41,537 nucleotides of DNA. Source: Rhabdothermincola sp037478855 (lineage in GTDB: Bacteria; Actinomycetota; Acidimicrobiia; Acidimicrobiales; Acidimicrobilacustridaceae). The stretch lies in contig JBBFLY010000023.1 in the NCBI GenBank assembly GCA_037478855.1, positions 1 through 41,537 on the forward strand. Reading direction: 5' to 3'. Made by a program: the position numbers and the translations under genes. Each line of letters starts with the position of its first letter. Position 1 is the first letter of the stretch. Below are positions 22,998 through 29,347 of the stretch, one piece after another. The notes under the pieces were generated by a model that made no database searches, was not told the DNA's origin, and saw only the letters and a list, made by a program, of their open reading frames with translations.

Positions 22998-23768
22998 TCA
23001 GCCCGCTGGCGAGGCCGCTCCGCTGACGCCGGAAGGCGCGCTCGATCCCGCACGAGCCGCATCCAGCAGCGCCTCCCACTGGGGCCTCGACAGCTCACCG
23101 CTGGTGCGACTCACCACCTTCCCGTCAGCGCTGATCGCGACGAAGTACGGGAACGACGACAGGCCGTACGCGCTGGCGGCCTCCTGACCCTCCGAGTCGA
23201 CCATGGTCGTCACCGGCCAACCCTCCCGACGAAGCCAGGCGCCGGGCGGGAAGTTGCCCCGCTCGGGTGCCACAGCCGTGCTCACCGCGTAGAGCTCGAC
23301 ATCCGAGGGCAGCCCGTTGGTCTCCAACCAGTCGGTGAGGCGTGGCACCTCGTTCTGGCAGTGCGGACACCAGTGTGCGAGGAACATGACGACTTTCGCT
23401 CGACCGTCGGCGGGGTCGATCTTCACCGTGCTGCCGTCGAACGACTGGCCCGACAGGACCGGTGCGGGGGATCCGATCGCGGGATCCGGATCAGCCTTCC
23501 CGAACGGCGGCAGCGCAGCCCCGTTGACCTGCACGGCCGCGGTGCTGAGGTCGCCGCTCGGCACCACTGTTCCACCCGATGCCGATGCGCCACCTCCGGG
23601 AGCGTCGTCACCAGATCCTCGCGTGGCGATGAAGGCGATGCCGGCAACGAGCAGCACCACGAGCACCGCCCCGCCGACGAGCACGCCGGTACGACTCCGA
23701 GTCGCAGCGGCCTGGGCCATGCGGACCCGCTCAGACCGTGACGGGCTGGGGGTCGGTCGGTTCGGCAT
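22998..23768 (-). CDS. Membrane-anchored TlpA-like thioredoxin
   Basis: The 256-residue protein has a cytoplasmic basic N-terminus, one membrane helix (TGVLVGGAVLVVLLVAGIAFIA, about residues 27-48), a Gly/Ser-rich linker and an extracytoplasmic thioredoxin domain with the active site MFLAHWCPHCQNEV. The cis-Pro loop is SSFPYFVAI. It is expected to reduce or oxidise disulfides outside the membrane. The adjacent DsbB-like gene ends within its 5' region, a 38-nt overlap, and a strong GAGGAGG lies 6 nt before ATG 23768, so the overlapping start is preferred to ATG 23720. The pair probably forms a disulfide-forming system, with WCPHC acting as DsbA-like oxidase. Confidence 0.9.
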   Translation of the reverse strand: MPNRPTPSPSRSERVRMAQAAATRSRTGVLVGGAVLVVLLVAGIAFIATRGSGDDAPGGGASASGGTVVPSGDLSTAAVQVNGAALPPFGKADPDPAIGSPAPVLSGQSFDGSTVKIDPADGRAKVVMFLAHWCPHCQNEVPRLTDWLETNGLPSDVELYAVSTAVAPERGNFPPGAWLRREGWPVTTMVDSEGQEAASAYGLSSFPYFVAISADGKVVSRTSGELSRPQWEALLDAARAGSSAPSGVSGAASPAG

Positions 23769-24318
23769 CGGGGACCTCCTCGGGGGCCGGTCGGGCCATC
23801 ACCATCATCGCGATGACGAAGGAGAAGCCGCAAAGCGCCATGAAGGGCAAGGAGACGAAGCCGAACTCCCACACGTGACGGGTGGTGCACGGCGCCTCCG
23901 CGGTGCAGAACGAGGTGCCGCTGTCGGGGGGGAACGCCTGGATCCAGCTGTGGTAGGTGCTGAAGCCGGCGCCGATCAGCGCGAGAGGCAGTGCGTACCA
24001 GCGCACGTCACGATCCCCGCGGATGGCGGCCACGCCGAGGATCACTGCGAGCGGGTACATGCAGATGCGCTGGTACCAGCACAGCGTGCACGGGGTGAAC
24101 CCGGCGATCTGCGAGTAGTAGAGGCTGCCGAAGGTGGCCACGCTGGCGACCAACGCCGCAAGCGCCACGGAGGCATCGCCTACGTCCCGCCGCAACGTCA
24201 GCAACCGGGCCGAGGGGGAGATCCACTGGATCAACCCACCGGCGAGCACGGCGACCACCCCGGCGAGGCAGCACAGCGCCAACACGGCGAAGAAGAAGGA
24301 CGCCGTCGCGGTGCTCAT
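23731..24318 (-). CDS. DsbB-like disulfide bond formation protein
   Basis: The 195-residue membrane protein has about five hydrophobic segments. The first Cys pair is CTLCWYQRICMYPLAVILG, matching the C-x2-C plus WYQR signature of DsbB, and a second periplasmic pair occurs in SFCTAEAPCTTRHVWEFGFVSLPFMAL, also DsbB-like. DsbB passes electrons from its thiol partner to quinone. An additional N-terminal helix precedes the core. ATG 24318 follows a -10 element by 9 nt. The TlpA-like gene overlaps its 3' end and is its presumed partner. Confidence 0.92.
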   Translation of the reverse strand: MSTATASFFFAVLALCCLAGVVAVLAGGLIQWISPSARLLTLRRDVGDASVALAALVASVATFGSLYYSQIAGFTPCTLCWYQRICMYPLAVILGVAAIRGDRDVRWYALPLALIGAGFSTYHSWIQAFPPDSGTSFCTAEAPCTTRHVWEFGFVSLPFMALCGFSFVIAMMVMARPAPEEVPDAEPTDPQPVTV

Positions 24319-24327
24319 GACCGGCAG

Positions 24328-24333
24328 AGCGTA
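24328..24333 (-). promoter_or_regulatory. -10 element (TACGCT) before the DsbB-TlpA pair
   Basis: TACGCT on the minus strand, 9 nt before the ATG at 24318; short or absent leader. Confidence 0.45.
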
Positions 24334-24441
24334 CTGAGCGGGCCCGCGGCAGCGGGATCGGCCAACCCCCGAGCGCCGGCGCCCGGTACCCGACAGCGGC
24401 GTGCTCCGGCGGGTCGATCCGCTGGTGCTCGGCTCGATGCG

Positions 24442-25050
24442 TCAGTGTTCGATGGTGACGTCGATGACCCTCGGGTGGGGATCCAGCGCTCGCACCGCAC
24501 CGACGGCACGCACGGAGGCCATCTCGGCGACCGCCGGCTCGATCGGCACGTTCGGGCGGAGCATGATCCGCAGGTCATCACCCACTCGGCGCACGTGGGC
24601 CTCCGCCATCGACGAGTCGAGGCCGTGTCGGTCGAGCACCTCTCGCAATGACCGGGTGGCGGCCTCGGCGTGACGCCTGAGCGGCGTGCTCGCCGCCTCA
24701 GCGACTGCCGTGGCGAGCTCATCGATGCCCTCATGCACGACCGCCGCCCAGTCCCGATACGGTGAGCTCGACACCTCGCCGGCCACCACGAGGGGGACGA
24801 ACCGGCGCAGCGCGCACCGCACACCGTCCTCACCGGCCGAGGGCCCGTCGCCCGGTTGGCTCCGAACCACCACCGCGACGTCGACGTGCTCGCTCTCGAG
24901 CGGGCACGTACCGACCTCTGTCAAGCCACGACAGGGAAACCCTGCCGTGCCCGGATCGTGGCAGCGGGACACCTGATGGCCTGCTGCAGTCAGCTGTGAC
25001 TCCACAGCGCTCGCCGCCCCCGGATCACCCTCGAGAAGCAACACGCGCAT
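24442..25050 (-). CDS. Unknown protein with degenerate receiver-like N-terminus and Cys cluster
   Basis: The 202-residue protein is not recognised. Its start, MRVLLLEGDPGAASAVESQLTAAGHQV, looks like strand 1 and helix 1 of a response-regulator receiver, but no phosphoacceptor strand (L-D-x-x-x-P) can be seen. Instead residues 30-50 carry C30-H31, C40 and C49, with C79 after, a spacing that might bind a metal or form disulfides. Residues about 110-202 are predicted helix then strands (DDLRIMLRPNVPIEPAVAEM, PRVIDVTIEH). AGGAGG 9 nt upstream supports the ATG at 25050. It is divergent from the multicopper oxidase gene and shares a 230-nt control region with DosR-box-like palindromes. A redox-sensing role is a guess only. 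Confidence 0.7.
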   Translation of the reverse strand: MRVLLLEGDPGAASAVESQLTAAGHQVSRCHDPGTAGFPCRGLTEVGTCPLESEHVDVAVVVRSQPGDGPSAGEDGVRCALRRFVPLVVAGEVSSSPYRDWAAVVHEGIDELATAVAEAASTPLRRHAEAATRSLREVLDRHGLDSSMAEAHVRRVGDDLRIMLRPNVPIEPAVAEMASVRAVGAVRALDPHPRVIDVTIEH

Positions 25051-25159
25051 CGGGCTACACCTCCTGGCCGCCGTGGCGGACCCCCCTAGAGCTGGCAGTA
25101 CCCCCCGATGCTGCGTGCCCCCGGCAGCGGCGGGACAGGGGATGCCGTCACCTCGGCAT

Positions 25160-25173
25160 GGGACCAAGGTCCC
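25160..25173. promoter_or_regulatory. DosR-box-like palindrome GGGACCAAGGTCCC
   Basis: A perfect 6-2-6 palindrome with the GGGAC...GTCCC core of the mycobacterial DosR/DevR box (TTSGGGACTWWAGTCCCSAA). It is central in the divergent gap: about 108 nt from the oxidase start and 109 nt from the orphan start. Confidence 0.5.
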
Positions 25174-25176
25174 TTC

Positions 25177-25195
25177 GGGCCCCGACTCGGGGCCC
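25177..25195. repeat. Second palindrome in the oxidase promoter region
   Basis: GGGCCCCGA, a single C, TCGGGGCCC: a perfect 9-bp dyad beginning 3 nt after the DosR-box-like palindrome. It could be a second operator or an RNA hairpin in the oxidase leader. Confidence 0.5.
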
Positions 25196-25281
25196 TGCCC
25201 ATCCCGGGCTGGTCCCGTCAGACTCCGATCACGGGTCCGTTGGCCCCGTCTCCGACTCCTTCAGCCGCAAGGAAGGATCAC

Positions 25282-26769
25282 ATGGCTCCAGACAACGACC
25301 GGAACATGTTCTCGCTGTTCGCCTCACTGCTGTCCGTGGCTGCGTTTCTGCTGGCCGCCATCGGCATCGTGGTGGTGGTCAAGAACGACGGCGGAGCCGT
25401 CTCCAGCGCCAAGGCGCCGCCCGTCCCCGTCACGCTCTCGGAGTTCAAGATCGCACCGTCGAGCATCACCGTGGGCACCGGCGGTTCGTTGATCGTGACC
25501 AACGGTGGCACCCAGGTGCACAACCTCGAGGTCTCCGGTGGACCCAAGACCCGTGACCTCGCTCCCGGTGCCTCCCAGGAGCTCGACCTGTCCGCGCTCG
25601 CGCCCGGCACCTACGAGGTGATCTGCAACATCCCCGGTCACGCCGACAGCGGGATGAAGGCCACGCTCACGGTCACCGCCGGTCCCGCAACGGGCGGCGC
25701 CACCGACACGGCGGCGGGCAGCCACGGCGATCACACCAACGCGGACTGGGCCGCGCTCGACCAGCAGATGATCGACGGTGCCAACGCCTACGTGAACGCC
25801 ATCCTGGCGTCGGCCGCAGCGGGCGGCGGGATGACGACCAACGGGGTGCCGGGTCTTCGTGCGGTGCCGACCGAGGGAGTGGGCAACCAGAAGCTCGAGC
25901 CGGAGATCCTCCCCGACGGCACGAAGCGCTTCCGGCTCACCGCCGCCATCACCAAGTGGCAGGTGGAACCCGAGCGCACGGTCGAGGCGTGGACCTACAA
26001 CGGGATGGTCCCCTCACCGTGGATCCGGGTCGAGCCGGGTGACAAGGTCGAGATCGTCCTGAAGAACGAGCTCCCGGCGAACACCGACATCCACTTCCAC
26101 GGCATCACCACACCGTTCCGCTCCGATGGCGTCTCGCCGATCACCCAGCCGCCGATCAAGCCGGGCGAGACCTACACCTACTCGTTCACCGCGCCCGACC
26201 GACCCGAGCTCGGGATGTACCACCCGCACAACCACGGTCAGCTCGCCGTGGTCAACGGGATGTTCGGGATGTTCCAGGTGGGCGATCTGCCCCTGCCCCG
26301 CGGCCGGACGATCAACGGTGTCACCGTTCCCGCCAACCTGCGGGTTGCGCAGGAGATCCCGATGGTGCTGAACGACGCGGGAGTCATCGGGCTCACGCTG
26401 AACGGGAAGGGCTTCCCCGCCACGGACCCGATCGTGAGCAAGGTCGGCGACTGGCACCTCGTCCACTACCAGAACGAGGGGCTCCAGATCCACCCGATGC
26501 ACCTGCACCACATGCCCCAGCTCGTCGTCGCCAAGGACGGCTTCCCGCTCGAGTCCCCCTACTGGGTCGACACGCTGAACGTCGCCCCGGGCGAGCGCTA
26601 CAGCGTGCTCGTGCAGAGCCGCCCCGAGGATCTCAACATCGAGTACCAGCCCGGACAGCCGCCCGAAGCCCAGTACGGCATCTGGGCGTACCACTGCCAC
26701 ATCCTGACCCACGCAGAGAGCGACGCCGGCTTGCACGGGATGGTGACGGCGTGGATCGTCACCCCCTGA
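25282..26769 (+). CDS. Multicopper oxidase fused to an N-terminal cupredoxin
   Basis: The 495-residue protein has one membrane anchor (residues about 11-33) followed by a blue-copper cupredoxin (about 48-133) with ligands H80, C115, H120 and M125 (VHN, CNIPGHADSGM). The oxidase part spans about 215-495, with all four His motifs of the trinuclear centre: H271-F-H273, H314-P-H316-N-H318, H404-x2-H407-L-H409 and H471-C472-H473-x3-H477. The residue five after H477 is Ala, not the usual Met/Leu; L484 or M487 may take the axial place. It probably oxidises metals or phenols outside the membrane, with the extra cupredoxin as electron relay. GGAAGGA before ATG 25282 fixes the start. Confidence 0.9.
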   Translation: MAPDNDRNMFSLFASLLSVAAFLLAAIGIVVVVKNDGGAVSSAKAPPVPVTLSEFKIAPSSITVGTGGSLIVTNGGTQVHNLEVSGGPKTRDLAPGASQELDLSALAPGTYEVICNIPGHADSGMKATLTVTAGPATGGATDTAAGSHGDHTNADWAALDQQMIDGANAYVNAILASAAAGGGMTTNGVPGLRAVPTEGVGNQKLEPEILPDGTKRFRLTAAITKWQVEPERTVEAWTYNGMVPSPWIRVEPGDKVEIVLKNELPANTDIHFHGITTPFRSDGVSPITQPPIKPGETYTYSFTAPDRPELGMYHPHNHGQLAVVNGMFGMFQVGDLPLPRGRTINGVTVPANLRVAQEIPMVLNDAGVIGLTLNGKGFPATDPIVSKVGDWHLVHYQNEGLQIHPMHLHHMPQLVVAKDGFPLESPYWVDTLNVAPGERYSVLVQSRPEDLNIEYQPGQPPEAQYGIWAYHCHILTHAESDAGLHGMVTAWIVTP

Positions 26770-26803
26770 GCTGCCGCTGAGCTGCACTGCTCCTCCAGCA
26801 CGC

Positions 26804-26854
26804 GACGCGGACGTGGGGCACCCACCAACCGGGTGGGTGCCCCACGTCCGCGTC
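26804..26854. terminator. Strong 23-bp hairpin, probable bidirectional terminator
   Basis: A perfect 23-bp stem (26804-26826 with 26832-26854) and a 5-nt loop lie between the convergent oxidase and PNPOx-family genes. There is no T-tract on either side, so termination, if it occurs, would be of the non-canonical high-GC type; it could also serve as a 3' mRNA stabiliser. The rest of the 163-nt gap, 26855-26932, is GC-rich with further weak stems. Confidence 0.65.
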
Positions 26855-26932
26855 AAGCCCTGTGACCGGCGAGGTGTGGGCGCCTCGGCGCCCGCAGGCG
26901 ACCGCCGCCGAGGCGCGGTCAGCCCCGGGCGG

Positions 26933-27370
26933 TCAGCCCCGGAAGACCTCAGGCGGCACGGGCTGGCTGACCCGCCGGCCGGTGATCTCCTGAATCGGGA
27001 TGCGCACCCAGTTCGACTTCTCGTGGGAGGACCAGGGCCGAAGCGGCAGCCTCGCCAACCGCTCCCGCTCGGCCTCATCGGCGACGAGCTCGGAGCGGCC
27101 GGTCACCAGCACGCTCCAACCGGTCTGGGTGCGCCGGTCGGTCTCGTCCACCTCGAAGGCCACCACCGTCGAGCGGACTGCGGCGTCGAACTTGGTCCCG
27201 TCGGCCGTGCGGAAGACCACGGTCTCACCATCCAGCACGTAGTTCACGGGGAGCACCACCGGTCGACCGGCGACCACCACCGCCACCCGACCGACCACCT
27301 GGCCGGCGAGCAGATCCAGACACGTCACCCGGTCGAGCACCTCGATCCCGGTCTTGCTGTCGACGAACCG
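26933..27370 (-). CDS. Pyridoxamine 5'-phosphate oxidase-fold (PNPOx) family protein
   Basis: The 145-residue protein has the split-barrel flavin-binding pattern: LDRVTCLDLLAGQVVGRVAVVVAGRPVVLPVNYVLDGETVVFRTADGTKFDAAV, then VAFEVDETDRRTQTGWSVLVTGRSELV and RLARLPLRPWSS. Members bind FMN, F420 or heme; the cofactor cannot be read here. A close paralog is at 32464. In mycobacteria such proteins belong to the DosR dormancy regulon. AGGAGG 8 nt before ATG 27370 supports the start, and a DosR-box-like site lies 58 nt upstream, in a gap shared with the hibernation operon. Confidence 0.88.
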   Translation of the reverse strand, partial: RFVDSKTGIEVLDRVTCLDLLAGQVVGRVAVVVAGRPVVLPVNYVLDGETVVFRTADGTKFDAAVRSTVVAFEVDETDRRTQTGWSVLVTGRSELVADEAERERLARLPLRPWSSHEKSNWVRIPIQEITGRRVSQPVPPEVFRG

Positions 27371-27427
27371 CATGACGGAGACCTCCTCTCTCTCACCCCA
27401 GCTTCTCCTACCTTCACTCCGGCGCCC

Positions 27428-27442
27428 AGAGACCAAAGTCGG
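27428..27442 (-). promoter_or_regulatory. DosR-box-like site upstream of the first PNPOx gene
   Basis: On the minus strand CCGACTTTGGTCTCT; it matches 10 of 15 positions of the DosR half-palindrome form GGGACTTTCGGCCCT. It lies 58 nt before the PNPOx start, the usual distance for a DosR-type activator site. Confidence 0.4.
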
Positions 27443-27519
27443 TATCGGACCCGACCAGGCTCGGTGCCGGCCGGCCGCCAGTTCGAGCTCGGGTTCATGG
27501 CGAAAGCCAGCGCCCTCAG

Positions 27520-27534
27520 AGGACTTTTCGCCCT
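27520..27534 (+). promoter_or_regulatory. DosR-box-like site upstream of the hibernation operon
   Basis: AGGACTTTTCGCCCT matches 12 of 15 positions of GGGACTTTCGGCCCT and ends 79 nt before the first gene of the operon (27614). Together with the site at 27428 it would serve the two divergent units. The rest of the 27371-27613 gap shows no other clear element. Confidence 0.5.
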
Positions 27535-27613
27535 TGTGGGGGATGGGGAAGCGAGGCACGCTGAAAGCCTGTGAAGTTCAGCTGGGACGAGCAGGACGAG
27601 AGGAGCCGATCCG

Positions 27614-27949
27614 ATGTCCCATGAGCAGCCCTCGGACGAGTGGACCTTCCTGCGGCCCGACGAGTTCGTCGACGACGACGAGGTCGAGCGAGCCGATCGA
27701 GCGGTCGAGCGCCAGCCCGAGGAGCTGGCCATGCACGTCACACGGATCGACCAGCCAGCCTTCCAGGATCCCGGGCGTTCCGACGTCGAGATCGGAGCCG
27801 GCGACGACGAGGACCTATCCCCCGTCGCGTACTTCGACGATGAAGAGCCTGAGTCCGGCGATCGATCCGAGCCCGAGGATGAGCATGAGCCCGACCTGGA
27901 GGAGATCCTGGAGAGTCAGCACTACACGTTCCCACCGACCGAGCGCTGA
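27614..27949 (+). CDS. Acidic hypothetical protein, first gene of the hibernation operon
   Basis: The 111-residue protein is not recognised. About a third of its residues are Asp or Glu; only the N-terminus (DEWTFLRPDEFVDDDEVERADRAVERQPEEL) and the C-terminus (DLEEILESQHYTFPP) look like they may fold, and most of the middle is probably disordered. GAGAGGAG lies before ATG 27614. It is followed after 42 nt by the hibernation factor gene and preceded by a DosR-box-like site. Such acidic proteins may bind basic ribosomal proteins or cations, but no evidence for this is visible in the sequence. Confidence 0.75.
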   Translation: MSHEQPSDEWTFLRPDEFVDDDEVERADRAVERQPEELAMHVTRIDQPAFQDPGRSDVEIGAGDDEDLSPVAYFDDEEPESGDRSEPEDEHEPDLEEILESQHYTFPPTER

Positions 27950-27991
27950 GCACCTGCGCGAGACCGGTCCAACCGAGGAGGATCCGCATTC

Positions 27992-28774
27992 GTGGAAGTC
28001 GAAGAGCTCGAGGTCCATGTCACCAGCCACGGCGATGTACCAGAGGCCGCCAAGCAGTATGCGATCGAGAAGCTACGGCAGCTCGCCCACTACACGAAGA
28101 AGCCGATCCTCTACGTGCAGGTGAAGCTCACCCTCGCGGGCAACCCATCACGAGAGCGTCCGGCGCTCGCGGAGGCGTCCTTCGATGTGAACGGTCGGCA
28201 GATCCGGGCTCACGTTGCGGCGCATGACTTCACCGAGGCCGTGGACCTGCTCGTCGACCGGCTGCGCCGTCGACTCGACCGCAGCATGCACCGCACAGAT
28301 CCGCAGCACCGACCACATCACGGTGCTGCCCGTTGGCACCACGGTGATCTGCGCACCGCCCGACCCGAGTACTTCGATCGGCCCGTCGACGAGCGCGAGA
28401 TCGTCCGGCACAAGACCTTCGCGCTGGAACCCATGACCTGCGAGGAGGCCGCCTTCGACCTCGAGCTGCTGGGACACGACTTCTACCTGTTCACCGACCT
28501 CGAGACCGGTGCCGACTCCGTCCTGTTCCATCCCGAGGAAGGCGACCACCTCGAGCTGATCCAGGCCGCCGACGAGAACCGCGTGCAGGCGTCGTGCTCC
28601 GCGTTCGTGGTGGCGAGCACCCAGCATCCGGTGGAGATGACGATCAGCGAAGCCAGGGAGCGGCTCGACATCACCGGGGAGCGCTTTGTGTTCTTCGTCA
28701 ACACGGAGACTGGTCGGGGCAATGTGATCTACCGCCGCTACGACGGCCACTACGGCCTGATCACCCCGGCATGA
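27992..28774 (+). CDS. hpf: Long ribosome hibernation promoting factor (HPF/RafS type), with duplicated C-terminal domain
   Basis: The 260-residue protein has an N-terminal HPF/RaiA domain (EELEVHVTSHGDVPEAAKQYAIEKLRQLAHYTKKPILYVQVKLT... to about residue 95), which binds the 30S decoding region and stops translation. Two copies of the C-terminal dimerisation domain follow: residues about 136-190 (IVRHKTFALEPMTCEEAAFDLELLGHDFYLFTD) and about 213-260 (VEMTISEARERLDITGERFVFFVNTETGRGNVIYRRYDGHYGLI). The duplicated arrangement is that of mycobacterial RafS/Rv0079, a DosR-regulated protein that stabilises ribosomes in hypoxia. GTG 27992 has GAGGAGGA upstream. The USP gene follows with an ATGA overlap. 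Confidence 0.9.
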   Translation: MEVEELEVHVTSHGDVPEAAKQYAIEKLRQLAHYTKKPILYVQVKLTLAGNPSRERPALAEASFDVNGRQIRAHVAAHDFTEAVDLLVDRLRRRLDRSMHRTDPQHRPHHGAARWHHGDLRTARPEYFDRPVDEREIVRHKTFALEPMTCEEAAFDLELLGHDFYLFTDLETGADSVLFHPEEGDHLELIQAADENRVQASCSAFVVASTQHPVEMTISEARERLDITGERFVFFVNTETGRGNVIYRRYDGHYGLITPA

Positions 28775-29304
28775 GCGCCGGGTCGAACACCCAGGCCGAC
28801 CTTGAGGTGGATGTCCGGGAGGCTGACTCGGTCGACACCGTCGACGCCGACCAGCGGCGGTCGCGCGTCGTGGTCGGTGTCGACGGCTCGGCGGGTTCGC
28901 GAGCCGCACTCGCCTTCGCTGCCGAGGAGGCCCGCCTCCGTGGGGCCCGACTGGAGGTCGTCGTAGCCTGGCAGTACCCCGTGCTCACCACGATGCCGGC
29001 CTTCGGCGTACTCCCCCCGGTCGAGGAGATGGCAGCCGAGGCGCGCGAGGGCCTGCTGCAGTTCCTCCAGGATGAGCGACTCACCGACGATCCGCAGCTC
29101 GAGGTCACTCCGGTGGTGGTGCAGGGTCCCGCCGCCGCGGCGCTGATCGAAGCCTCGAAGGGAGCTGACCTGCTCGTCGTCGGATCACGTGGCCACGGTG
29201 GCTTCACCGGCCTGCTGCTCGGTTCGGTGAGCCAGGCCTGCGTCACCCATGCGACCTGTCCTGTGGTGGTCGTGCCGACACCACGAGACCAGTCGCACCT
29301 CTGA
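28771..29304 (+). CDS. Universal stress protein, single UspA domain
   Basis: The 177-residue protein has an acidic 30-residue lead (ADLEVDVREADSVDTVDADQ) then RVVVGVDGSAGSRAALAFAAEEARLRGA, and the ATP-binding motif VVGSRGHGGFTGLLLGSVSQACV with ATCPVVVV. It is an ATP-binding UspA member. The start ATG overlaps the stop of the hibernation factor gene, so the two are translated from one mRNA. Mycobacterial homologs are among the most strongly induced proteins of hypoxic dormancy. The extended acidic N-terminus is unlike the paralog at 21712. Confidence 0.92.
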   Translation: MSAGSNTQADLEVDVREADSVDTVDADQRRSRVVVGVDGSAGSRAALAFAAEEARLRGARLEVVVAWQYPVLTTMPAFGVLPPVEEMAAEAREGLLQFLQDERLTDDPQLEVTPVVVQGPAAAALIEASKGADLLVVGSRGHGGFTGLLLGSVSQACVTHATCPVVVVPTPRDQSHL

Positions 29305-29347
29305 ACCAGCGACGCGAACGAACACCGGCCTGCAGTAGACAGAGACG

